Source of the DNA: an uncultured bacterium
Lineage (GTDB): Bacteria; Bacillota; Clostridia; Lachnospirales; Lachnospiraceae
Assembly (NCBI GenBank): GCA_947175015.1
Contig: CAMWLE010000032.1
Coordinates: forward strand, 1-34,955
Direction of reading: 5' to 3'
DNA length: 34,955 nucleotides
Below are positions 7,526 through 15,593 of the stretch, one piece after another. The position numbers and the translations under genes were made by a program. The notes beneath the pieces were generated by a model. The model was not told where the DNA came from. It saw nothing but the letters and a program-made list of their open reading frames with translations, and did no database searches. Each line of letters opens with the position of its first letter. Within the stretch, counting starts at the first letter, position 1.

Positions 7526-9626
7526 ATGAAAAAGTTATGCTGTGTATGGATGCTTCTGCTATGCTGCGCCTTTTTGACAGGCTGCGGCAGGGAGGAGAAG
7601 GACAGGACAGAAGAGGTGGTTTCGCAGGAGGGGGTGATGGAATACCGGGATATCCGGTCTGATATCAAGGATGCCTTCAACATGGAAGGAGTTATGGGAA
7701 CCATGCGGGGTTTGCAGTTCTACCAGGGAGAGCGTGCCATGATCTGGGCAGTCCGTAATAACGGGCTGGCGGATATCTATTTGTACCGGGAGGATGGCAG
7801 CCGAGAGACGCTGCTGGAGAGAATGCCAGAGGACTATTCCTTTGGCAATTGGTTCATGGATGCGGAAGGGGGATTTTACCGTTGGTCCAACTCAGACAGC
7901 CTAGTTAAGATGGACGCGGAAGGAAAGGAATTGTACAGGGTAGTGCTGAAGGATGCAGGTATCAATTATATATGATCTGTGCCAGCTAGCGGACGGCAGA
8001 CTGATCATCGCTTCTTCTGTTGTGGGGGGTGGTTCCCGTGTGCTGTGGGAGTTAAACTCAGACACGGGGGAGATATCCAGGATAAGCACAGCCAGGCTGG
8101 ACGGCTATGGGCGCGTAGCGGCAGGGGAGGAAGGGTTACTGTACCTGGATGCCAGTGGGGTACTGGTAATCGACATGGAAAACGGCGGGAAGGAGCGGGT
8201 GCTGTCCTTTACCGGCACTTCCTACCTGCTGCAGGAGGACTACCGGAACTCCATAGAGGATTTCCGCGTGCTGGAGGACGGCAGCGTGGAGCTTCTGCGG
8301 TACAGATGGGGGGAGGACGGGAATGCATACCTCTCCGAGGTGCTGCAGATGGCGGAAGAGGCTACCCAGAAGGCGGTTCTGTCCATGAGATGCTGGAATC
8401 TGACAGGAGATACATTGGGAGTGCATGCGTGGCTGAAAGCGCAGGTGGTGCGGTTCAACCAGCAGAGTGACAGTTATATCGTGTCGCTGGACGAATGTCC
8501 GGAGGGGACGGAGGTGGAGGATTTCGCCAGGAGGACCAGTATTGAGATGATGGCGGGCAGTGGGCCTGATCTGCTGTACGGGGATGTGCTGGGGGACTAT
8601 GTATACGGTGCGATTCGGAAGGGGATGCTGGAGGATCTGACGCCTTATATGGAGGCATCCGGGGTAAAGGAAGAGGATTATTTTCCATCGGCTTTTGACG
8701 GCTGGAGAGAAGGAGGCGGGGTATACGGCGTAAGCCTGAGTGTACAGATGGAAAACTGGCGGATCCGGAAGGGGGTGCTGGAAGAGGGCGTTGTGCCTGA
8801 CGGGGAAGCGCTGGCGGATGCCCTGCTGGCCTGGCCGGAGGATGGGGTATTGACCCTTAGATATGATGCGGCGGGGGTTTTGCGCTATCTGCTGGAAGGT
8901 TCGGAGGACTTCTGGGGAATCCTGGACTGGGAAGCTGGAACCTGCGACTTTGGCGGCACTTCCTTTGCCAAAATATTGGAGGCGGCAAAGCGGTATGGGA
9001 GCGATGGCTTGACGGAGCGGCCGGAAATTCTGGAACGCAGATCCTCATATCAGATACTTACCTTTGACACCAATGCGGATCTGGCGGCGGAAGGGATGGA
9101 GGCAGCGGGAGTATTGTTTGAAGATGGGTTCCATCCGGCCATGATGAATACTTTTCAGGGATATCACAGGATGATGGCGGTCAATGCCAATTCCGCCCAT
9201 GCAGAGGGTGCGTGGGAGTTTATCCTCTTTCTTCTTGGGGAAGAGGCGCAGACGGCATTGCAGGGCAAATCCAACTCTACAGGCAGCTATGGGATACCGG
9301 TGCACAAGGGCGCTTTTGAGGTCTGCGCAGAGAAAGAGATAGCTACGACTACCAAGATGGAAGCGGTGTTGCCCGCTTATATCATGTCGGTGGGAACGGA
9401 GCTGATAACCAAGTATCCAAGGAGTTATCAGAGTCTTACAGAGGATAAGGTTGCGGAGTTCAAGGCGGTTCTGGAGGACGCCAGGCCGCTGCCCCTTCGG
9501 ACAGTGCCGCTGTTAGACATCATTGTTGAGGAGGCGGAATACTATTTTGACGGGACGAAGAGCATAGAGGAAGTCATCGCGGTGATTCAGAACAGGGTGC
9601 AGTTGTATATGAATGAGAACAAGTGA
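7526..9626 (+). pseudogene. Extracellular solute-binding lipoprotein gene, frameshifted at a TA tract
   Basis: The first part (7526-7975) starts with a lipoprotein signal, CCAFLTGC (Cys20), and ends early at TGA. The second part (from about 7953 to 9626) continues in another frame without loss of homology. Joining them gives ...KDAGINYIYDLCQLADGRLIIA..., about 700 residues. The join falls in TATATAT at 7967-7973, and restoring one TA pair repairs the frame. The N-terminal 200 residues look beta-propeller-like (repeated short strands ending in G/D turns). The remainder resembles family 1 substrate-binding proteins, with a C-terminal FDGTKSIEEVIAVIQNRVQLYMNE motif. No permease or ATPase gene is adjacent. 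This could be a true pseudogene, a phase-variable gene or a sequencing error. The RBS GGAAAGGGGA is strong. Confidence 0.8.
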
Positions 9627-9719
9627 GACTGTAACAGCATAGAATGCTTCCGGATGCCAAAACTTTCTGTAAGAACCTGACAGGATGGAAGCGTGACAAT
9701 TAAATGTGAGTCAATAGCC

Positions 9720-9766
9720 AAAAGGTGTAAAGTCTAAATGGAATGAGGAAGGCTTTACACCTTTTT
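9720..9766 (+). terminator. Strong intrinsic terminator after the lipoprotein gene
   Basis: AAAAGGTGTAAAG (9720-9732) pairs perfectly with CTTTACACCTTTT, followed by T residues (9753-9766), giving a 13-bp stem. The gap from 9627 to 9947 otherwise holds only the integrase promoter region. Confidence 0.85.
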
Positions 9767-9867
9767 GATTGGATAAAAATATACAAACTGGCTGGCATGA
9801 AATAAAATTTCTTCATTTTTCACATCTTGAACAGATACTTGATTGTTCTGCATAGGTTATGATACTT

Positions 9868-9896
9868 TTGACGGTATTTGCAATACTGTATAAAAG
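9868..9896 (+). promoter_or_regulatory. Candidate integrase promoter with an overlapping palindrome
   Basis: TTGACG at 9868-9873 is followed 17 bp later by TAAAAG (9891-9896); TATAAA at 9889 is an alternative with a short spacer. The spacer contains GTATT-TGC-AATAC (9874-9886), a small perfect palindrome that could be an operator. Promoter strength is uncertain. Confidence 0.45.
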
Positions 9897-9947
9897 GTAA
9901 AACTCCTTATAACGGGAGCAAAAAAAGAGCAGGAGGATACAAAAGAG

Positions 9948-11066
9948 ATGGCAAGACGTGGAGAAAACATTCGTAAGAGAAAAGATGGGCGCTGGGAGGG
10001 AAGGTATTATGCGCCGGAGCCTGATACCGGGAAGCGTGTGTCTCATTCTGTGTATGCAAGAAGCTATAATGAGCTGAGGGATAAGTTATCCGTGGCAAAA
10101 ACACAGGCGGAGACACTTGCGGAGAGAAAGAGGCAGGCTGGAATACTCTTTTTCGGAGAGGTGGCGGAAGAATGGCTTGTGATGATTAGAAATGAAAAGA
10201 AGCACGCGACTTATATGAAGTATCGTACCGTTTATGAGATACGTATCCGGGAGAAGCTCGCTTTGCGTACTTTTGCGGAATTGGATAATGATGTTATGGC
10301 TGAGGTGTTTCAATGTGACGGAGAGGAAGCACTGTCCGGCAGCCTGCAGAAAAGTATTTTCTGTGTATTGAATCAGGTGATTTCCTATGCGGTGTCACAT
10401 TATCATATCATGCTGCCCAGATATTCTTGTCAGCGGCAAAGAGTTGCCGCCAAGCCTGTTGAAGTGCTGAATCAATCAGAACAGGCAAAATTGCTGCAGT
10501 GTTTATATGATGAAATGGATATATATAAACTGGGAATTGTGGTTTGTCTTTTTACAGGTCTGCGCCTGGGGGAAATCTGTTCGTTGAAATGGGAGGATGT
10601 GGATCTGGAAGGCAAGGTGTTGCATGTAAATACCACTGTACAGCGGATAGCGGTAAATGGTGGGGAAGGCAGGACAACTCTGTTAGAGGGGGAACCAAAG
10701 AGTATATTTTCCAAAAGAGAAATTCCGTTATCCGATGAACTGCTCAAGCTGCTGGCTCCTTATTACGGAGAGAATGAGGAATATGTGCTGAAACGGAAAA
10801 AACCTATGGAACCCAGGACGTACCAGAATAAATTCAAGAGATACTTACAGGAAGCGGGAATAAAGAAGAGAAATTTTCATGCGCTCCGGCATACCTTTGC
10901 CACAAATTGCATCGGCAGCGGGGCAGATATCAAGAGTCTTAGTGAGATATTGGGACATTCCGATGTGAAGATCACAATGAACCGTTATGTACATCCTACA
11001 ACGGAAACCAAACGTCAGCATATGAATTCGTTGGCGGCGGTTTATGGGCAATTCGTTGGGCAGTAA
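9948..11066 (+). CDS. Tyrosine recombinase / phage-type integrase
   Basis: This is a 372-residue site-specific recombinase. The N-terminal arm-binding region (1-60, RRGENIRKRKDGRWEGRYY) is of the kind found in Tn916/phage integrases. It is followed by a SAM-like core-binding domain (about 70-160) and the catalytic domain (about 175-360). Catalytic residues are visible: Arg206 in TGLRLGEI, His311 and Arg314 in HALRHTF, His337 in LGHSD, and the nucleophile Tyr347 in MNRYVH. AGGAGG lies at 9931-9936. No excisionase, tRNA or obvious attachment core is nearby, so it may be an orphan or the end of a decayed element. A strong terminator follows. Confidence 0.93.
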   Translation: MARRGENIRKRKDGRWEGRYYAPEPDTGKRVSHSVYARSYNELRDKLSVAKTQAETLAERKRQAGILFFGEVAEEWLVMIRNEKKHATYMKYRTVYEIRIREKLALRTFAELDNDVMAEVFQCDGEEALSGSLQKSIFCVLNQVISYAVSHYHIMLPRYSCQRQRVAAKPVEVLNQSEQAKLLQCLYDEMDIYKLGIVVCLFTGLRLGEICSLKWEDVDLEGKVLHVNTTVQRIAVNGGEGRTTLLEGEPKSIFSKREIPLSDELLKLLAPYYGENEEYVLKRKKPMEPRTYQNKFKRYLQEAGIKKRNFHALRHTFATNCIGSGADIKSLSEILGHSDVKITMNRYVHPTTETKRQHMNSLAAVYGQFVGQ

Positions 11067-11101
11067 AGCCAAGGGCGGTCAGGTATTGTGTTGATAATTT
11101 T

Positions 11102-11141
11102 AAGAGAATGGGTGGTTATATTGCGGACCACCCATTCTTTT
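11102..11141 (+). terminator. Intrinsic terminator after the integrase
   Basis: GAATGGGTGGT (11106-11116) pairs perfectly with ACCACCCATTC (11127-11137), followed by TTTT. This is an 11-bp GC-rich stem. Confidence 0.85.
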
Positions 11142-11296
11142 AGGATAACTCGTGATGGAAGGATTTCCATGTCTGGATAGCCGCCGCGTGCCTCTCATCA
11201 AGGCTTTCCTTATATTTCTACCCTCACACTATTTCAAGCCAAATTTGCCCCTTTGCAAGCATACCCATTTGAGTAGCATTGATTAAGAGCATGAAC

Positions 11297-11331
11297 AAAG
11301 CCCCTCATGGCAGCAGTCATAAAGGGGCTTT
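11297..11331. terminator. Hairpin between the convergent integrase and lipoprotein genes
   Basis: AAAGCCCCT (11297-11305) pairs with AGGGGCTTT (11323-11331). T-runs are short on both sides, so it is a modest, possibly bidirectional terminator for the minus-strand genes. Between 11142 and 11296 I see no intact gene. Confidence 0.5.
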
Positions 11332-11409
11332 AAATATAGTATTTATTGGGGTAAAATATCTTTCAGAGTAGCCACAAAACGCATGAATAAAGGTTTTTTC
11401 CGTAGTTTG

Positions 11410-11766
11410 TCATTCTACATAAATTATAAATTCCGTTCCGTCAGGAAACATCTTGCTTAAACATGCTTCCACAGCAGCTTTGATGTCATCTGGCTTTTGA
11501 TCGGGGTTATTTGATTCAATCACAACGCTTACGACGTAAGATGTATCTGCGTTTTGAATTTCCACAGATACACTTTGGAACTCAAATGCTTCGGCAATTG
11601 TACTCTGTAAAACAGTTTCAAGATGTTCAAAATATTGTTTTTCTTCCGATATCGCTTCGCCTGCCTGAAAATCGATATACTGCACATTGTCAGGAAGCTC
11701 TGCTTCTGCATTGCATCCGCACAAAAGACATAAAATACCCAGATATAAAGGACTCCATTTTTTCAT
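11410..11766 (-). CDS. Small lipoprotein of unknown function
   Basis: A 118-residue protein starts with a lipoprotein signal (MKKWSPLYLGILCLLCGC, lipid-modified Cys18). The mature part is acidic with a repeating alternation of beta strand and helix (YIDFQAGEAISEEKQYFEHLETVLQSTIAEAF; VSVEIQNADTSYVVSVVIES). The frame extends to an ATG at 11793, but only the ATG at 11766 has a GGAG upstream. It lies 43 bases downstream of the secreted protein gene on the same strand, so the two are probably cotranscribed. I do not recognise the family. Confidence 0.7.
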   Translation of the reverse strand: MKKWSPLYLGILCLLCGCNAEAELPDNVQYIDFQAGEAISEEKQYFEHLETVLQSTIAEAFEFQSVSVEIQNADTSYVVSVVIESNNPDQKPDDIKAAVEACLSKMFPDGTEFIIYVE

Positions 11767-11809
11767 ATTTTTTTCACTCCGCTTTTTCATCAATATTTAA
11801 CCGTGATTC

Positions 11810-12379
11810 TTAGGTGAAATTTAAGCAGTCCAAGCTGAGTATAGGTTCTTCGACTGGAAACAGCAATGCAGTGAATCTGGTATCCATATAACCGCTGCCA
11901 TATGTTGCCCTTAAATCCAACCAACAGTGACCTTCTGTGTAAAAAGAATCTGTCCATTCACAAGAGTAACCACTTTTGATTATTTCATATACTCCATGAA
12001 GAACATTTATTTTGCTGTTTGTTCCATCCTTAGTCCAATCACAAGTTAGAGTAACTTTGTAGGCATCGGATTTTATGCCTAAAATATTAGTATGCTGAAA
12101 TATGAAAACAGCTACATCCTTTTGCTCACTTGCTCTTGCATTACTGCTTGAATCATAAGAAACTAATGTTACGGAAAGCGTACCATTTTCATCTTCACCC
12201 AAAATCATGGTATTTCCAACATTATCAGCAGAAATATGCATTATACGTTGGACAGACGCTGAAGCATTTTTGACTGGAAAATAGGTTTCCGGTTCCTCAG
12301 CTTGTACTTTTGCTTCGTTGCTAAGAAACATAACAAAAATCAATAAGAAACTTGCAATACACATATTCACTCTTTTCAT
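11810..12379 (-). CDS. Secreted protein of unknown function
   Basis: This 189-residue protein has a Sec signal peptide (MKRVNMCIASFLLIFVMFLSNEAKVQA, cleavage probably after AKVQA near residue 27). The mature domain is beta-rich with many Ser/Thr/Tyr residues, including ISADNVGNTMILGEDENGTLSVTLVSYDSSS and GHCWLDLRATYGSG. It looks like a small extracellular beta-sandwich. The RBS is GGATGAGGA. It follows a decayed gene for another small secreted protein on the same strand, so this strand appears to carry a cluster of secreted products beside the recombinases. No family is recognised. Confidence 0.7.
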   Translation of the reverse strand: MKRVNMCIASFLLIFVMFLSNEAKVQAEEPETYFPVKNASASVQRIMHISADNVGNTMILGEDENGTLSVTLVSYDSSSNARASEQKDVAVFIFQHTNILGIKSDAYKVTLTCDWTKDGTNSKINVLHGVYEIIKSGYSCEWTDSFYTEGHCWLDLRATYGSGYMDTRFTALLFPVEEPILSLDCLNFT

Positions 12380-12402
12380 ACAAAATCCTCATCCATTCTT
12401 TT

Positions 12403-12668
12403 TTAGATACGTTTTTGCAAAGTAGGCTTTAAATATGTGTTTGTAACTCCTGTTTTTCCATGTACAGAGTCGGTTACAGCTGTTGCAGTGCTGCCAGAAA
12501 TGGAGAGTCTTGCATTATAAGTATAAATGTATGTTATTCTTGGTTTTACACTTCAGTTTCCTGTGCAGACTATAATTGGCATGTTCTCACATAAGTAACA
12601 TGAATATACATAAAACAGCCGCTTTGCAAAACTTTTTTGAAGTTCTTATATATTGATTTCCTCCTTTC
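12403..12668 (-). pseudogene. Decayed gene for a small secreted protein
   Basis: Reading the minus strand from GGAGG (12660-12664), a signal-peptide-like segment (RTSKKFCKAAVLCIFMLLM) begins at ATA where a start codon is expected, then hits TGA. In another frame, ending at 12403 and open for 49 codons after a TGA at 12553, the text SVKPRITYIYTYNARLSISG followed by STATAVTDSVHGKTGVTNTY matches the style of small secreted Lachnospiraceae proteins with a 'YIY..xLSISGSTA' repeat. The combination of lost start, stop codons and a frame change marks it as a remnant. It ends after LKPTLQKRI, well short of the usual length of such proteins. The 12669-12830 stretch upstream is AT-rich with no supported gene. 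Confidence 0.5.
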
Positions 12669-12832
12669 AATAATTATAACGAAAATCAATATATATATTG
12701 TTACAATTATGCCGATTATTATAAAATTATTATCTTTTAAATAAAATAGCGCACAGGGCGATTCCTGTTGTATCATAAACTTGCAACTCCCAAATATGCA
12801 AAGGAGTGTGAAACGCTGTACATCAAACATAT

Positions 12833-12937
12833 CATACCATGATTAACAGTTCAATCATGGTATGGATGGCCATCCGGCCGTTTCATGCCTTGAATATGGT
12901 CTTATTATACCATGGTATGAAGACATTATACCATGAC
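12833..12937. promoter_or_regulatory. Array of palindromic ATACCATG motifs upstream of the serine recombinase
   Basis: CATACCATGATT (12833-12844) and its exact reverse complement (12853-12864) form a 12-bp inverted repeat around eight bases. ATACCATGGTAT is a perfect palindrome at 12907-12918, and another ATACCATGA lies at about 12928-12936. A separate 12-bp perfect palindrome, GGATGGCCATCC, is at 12864-12875. In all there are five ATACCATG half-sites in 105 bp. They could be operator sites or recombinase-binding sites; this is inferred from arrangement only. Confidence 0.55.
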
Positions 12938-13122
12938 TGGTAAACTTTCCAGCTGGATATTCCACAGGGGGAAAATCGACTGCAAATTTGTAAACTGGTG
13001 TAATGTAAAAGCAATTTGGTGAGAAAAACCGAATTCTCAGAATGTCCCAATGGATGATTTCATCTCAAAATACATAAAAATGAATAAACAGAAGCAATCA
13101 AGGGAGCATTTGAAAGATTGTC

Positions 13123-14844
13123 ATGTCAGATAATAAGTTGAGGGTTGCCGCATATTGCAGGGTTTCGACGGATAAAGATGATCAGGCCAATTCTCTTGTG
13201 AGTCAGAGGAAATATTTTGCGGAATATATCAGGCAGCAGCCAGGATGGGAATTAAAGAATGTGTATTCCGATGACGGATACAGTGGAACGCAGACGAAAA
13301 AACGTGCCGGTTTTAATGCTATGATAGAAGAAGCCATGGGTGGAGGAATCGATTTAATTTTGACAAAAGAGGTATGCCGGTTTGCGCGCAATACGGTTGA
13401 TACGCTTTCCTATACCAGGAGATTAAAGGAGAAAGGTGTTGGGGTAATTTTTACCATAGATAATATTGATACCAGAGATTCAGATGGGGAGCTGCGTCTG
13501 ACATTGATGGCCAGTATTGCACAAGAGGAGAGCCGCAAGACTTCCGAGCGTGTGAAGTGGGGACAGAAGCGCAGAATGGAGCAGGGGGTAGTATTTGGCA
13601 GAGATTTGTTGGGATATACAGTTCAGGGAGGTATTCTTTCGGTGAATGAGGAAGAGGCGCCTATTGTGCGTGCCATTTTTCATAAGTACACCAATGAGGG
13701 AAAGGGAGTTCATGTAATTGCAAGGGAATTGGCAGAAGAGGGAATGTATCCCAAACAAGTTCCTTTTTGGTCAGATACGACTGTTTTTCGGGTATTACAT
13801 AATGAAAAATACGTAGGTGATTTATGTCAGAAGAAAACCTGGACACCGGATTACCTGACACACGCGAAAAAATATAATCGGGACAAGTCGCAGATGATTT
13901 ATTTGAAAAATCACCATGAACCGTTGATTGACAGGGCTTTGTGGGAGCGTACACAGGAAGAGCTGGCAAGGCGTTCGGCGGCATTGGAAAGAGGCCCAAG
14001 ACATAGCAGCCGATACTGGTGCAGTGGGAAGCTTTATTGTGGGTTGTGCGGCAGGCGGTTTGTGAGCAGGACAAAGCATTTGAAAAACGGGCAGTGCTAT
14101 AAGGCGTGGCGTTGTTATGCCACTGCAATGTATGGCGCGTCTAAGATATTGAAAAATGGTGCGAAGGGTGAATATAGGGAACATGGAGAACACAGAGAAC
14201 ATGGAGAATGCAGAGAAGACAGGGAAAGCGAAAAACATAGAGAAAGCAGAAAATATAGAGAAAAGGCAGGCTGTGACAATGGTTCTGTGAATGAAAAGGT
14301 TCTGCTGGCCTGTGTACATTATTGTCTCAATCAATTGTCCATTGACAGGGAGGCGTTAAGGGATGAAATTGTGCAGGAAATGAAAACATTGGAGAGTGCG
14401 CCTGCCTCATATTCCGGCACAAATCATATTCAGGAGAAAATAGACATCATACATATCAAAAAGCGGAAGACGATTGATCTGTTTTTGGAGGGGCTGATTA
14501 CGAGAAAGGATTTGGAAGAGCAGACGAAATGGTATGAGGAGCAGGAAGAGAGGCTGTCAAAACAACTTGCATGCGCCAGACAAGCAGAGACAATTGTTTT
14601 GGGGCAGGCAGGCACGATGGAACAGGCTGCGGCGCCATTGAATGAAATTATGACTTTTGATGAAAGTAATCATGAGTTATATGGGGAACTGCTGGAGAGA
14701 ATGGTAATTCATCCTGATAATAAGATTGAAATTTGGCTGAAAGCACTGCCTTTCGGAATGCGGCTGAGATTCTCGACCCATGGCAGACAGGAAAATTATA
14801 TAACGGAAATTCTTGGCATGGAAGTGATTGAGTTCGTGTGGTAG
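13123..14844 (+). CDS. Large serine recombinase
   Basis: This 573-residue site-specific recombinase has an N-terminal resolvase domain (about 5-150) with nucleophile Ser15 in AAYCRVSTD and the arginines of CRFARN and ESRKTSERVKWG. A recombinase domain follows (about 165-275), then a zinc-ribbon region (CSGKLYCGLCGRRF ... WRC ... AGC) and a coiled-coil segment (about 410-480) that normally controls directionality. Such enzymes integrate and excise mobile elements. Unusually, the zinc ribbon is split by a 30-residue charged insert (352-381) of five imperfect hexapeptides. The start is the usual family start, though the nearest purine-rich site (AGGGAG) is about 17 bases away, so translation may be weak. 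No matching cargo is obvious. Confidence 0.93.
   Translation: MSDNKLRVAAYCRVSTDKDDQANSLVSQRKYFAEYIRQQPGWELKNVYSDDGYSGTQTKKRAGFNAMIEEAMGGGIDLILTKEVCRFARNTVDTLSYTRRLKEKGVGVIFTIDNIDTRDSDGELRLTLMASIAQEESRKTSERVKWGQKRRMEQGVVFGRDLLGYTVQGGILSVNEEEAPIVRAIFHKYTNEGKGVHVIARELAEEGMYPKQVPFWSDTTVFRVLHNEKYVGDLCQKKTWTPDYLTHAKKYNRDKSQMIYLKNHHEPLIDRALWERTQEELARRSAALERGPRHSSRYWCSGKLYCGLCGRRFVSRTKHLKNGQCYKAWRCYATAMYGASKILKNGAKGEYREHGEHREHGECREDRESEKHRESRKYREKAGCDNGSVNEKVLLACVHYCLNQLSIDREALRDEIVQEMKTLESAPASYSGTNHIQEKIDIIHIKKRKTIDLFLEGLITRKDLEEQTKWYEEQEERLSKQLACARQAETIVLGQAGTMEQAAAPLNEIMTFDESNHELYGELLERMVIHPDNKIEIWLKALPFGMRLRFSTHGRQENYITEILGMEVIEFVW
14176..14265 (+). repeat. In-frame 18-bp coding repeat, 5 copies, inside the recombinase zinc ribbon
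   Basis: Five imperfect 18-bp units encode REHGEH, REHGEC, REDRES, EKHRES and RKYREK. Units share the pattern (A/G)RRGAA..YARRGAA.. on a purine-rich coding strand. The insert lies between the third and fourth zinc-ribbon cysteines, where relatives have a short loop. Confidence 0.8.
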
Positions 14845-14908
14845 GATAGAAATGGTATTTGCGAATTCGTTAAGGGGTTGGCTGGTGAGAAAATAAACAA
14901 AGGAATAG

Positions 14909-15064
14909 AAAAATTTATTTGGGTATGATAGAATAATAACAGATAAAATTTGGCATTTACCTTTAGAAGAATCAAGAGATCTTGATGTAGGAAGGAAAGC
15001 AGGAGCTAAGGGTGATTCTAATCGTAAAAATGATGGGTGTGATTTTGGCATTGGAGGAAAATAA
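14909..15064 (+). pseudogene. Orphan C-terminal protein fragment, possible toxin tip remnant
   Basis: A frame open for 51 codons without any usual start codon ends three bases before the SUKH-like gene. It includes DKIWHLPLEESRDLDVGRKAG and NRKNDGCDFGIGGK. Its composition (rich in G, D, K, N; tryptophan near the start) resembles C-terminal toxin regions of polymorphic toxins. The ribosome binding site of the next gene (GGAGG, 15053-15057) lies inside it. It could be a displaced toxin tip left beside its immunity gene, or chance. No identity was confirmed. Confidence 0.35.
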
Positions 15065-15067
15065 GAA

Positions 15068-15547
15068 ATGATAGAAAAATTTTTGACATATATGAGAGAC
15101 TGTGGCTGGGATGTAGTGATGAATGAGGAGCAGACAGTTTTTTTGCCGGAACCCATGAAAAGCAGATATAAAAAGTATCCTGAAAGCTGGCTGAGCTTTA
15201 TTTCGGTTGTCAAGAGTATGGAAAGCGGAGATGAAAAGGTTTGGTTTCTATGTGCGGATGATTATGATATACAGGGGGATAAAGCATGGCAGTGGAATGA
15301 ATGGGAGTTGCTTGGTTTGGAAGCGGCGGGAAATGATGCTGTGTGGAAAGACAATATTAAAAGGTTTTGGGATGAGCATCTTCCCATTGTTCTGTCCTTA
15401 GAAAGCGGATATGCGTATTATGCGATTTCCATGAGAGACAATACCATCGTATCTGGGGGTGAGCCGGAATTTGAAGCATGTAAAACAGTTGCTGATTCGT
15501 TTGAAGATTTTATGAAAAAAGTGATCAAGAGAGAAATCCGATTATAA
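15068..15547 (+). CDS. SUKH (SMI1/KNR4)-like protein, possible immunity protein
   Basis: This is a 159-residue soluble acidic protein. The layout resembles the SUKH superfamily: an N-terminal helix, then a YPESWLSFISVVKSM segment. Next come a strand ending W-FLCADDYD, a hydrophobic LPIVLSLESGYAYYAISM strand pair, and a C-terminal VADSFEDFMKKVI helix. SUKH proteins in bacteria commonly neutralise nuclease or deaminase toxins encoded just upstream. Here the upstream neighbour is only an orphan C-terminal fragment, so the gene may be an orphan immunity gene. GGAGG lies ten bases before the ATG. The assignment rests on pattern reading and could be wrong. Confidence 0.55.
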   Translation: MIEKFLTYMRDCGWDVVMNEEQTVFLPEPMKSRYKKYPESWLSFISVVKSMESGDEKVWFLCADDYDIQGDKAWQWNEWELLGLEAAGNDAVWKDNIKRFWDEHLPIVLSLESGYAYYAISMRDNTIVSGGEPEFEACKTVADSFEDFMKKVIKREIRL

Positions 15548-15593
15548 GAATCAGGCTGTGATGATGCGCCGGCACTATCGGAAGGAGGAAATG

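Noticed and set aside
9720..9766. Considered as an attachment site next to the integrase
   Set aside because: The perfect stem with a T-run is fully explained as a terminator, and no second copy of the sequence was seen.
12570..12830. Minus-strand frame with a hydrophobic stretch (NFIIIGIIVTIYILIFVII)
   Set aside because: AT-rich DNA produces such stretches easily; there is no ribosome site at its start, and its end overlaps the decayed secreted-protein gene in another frame.
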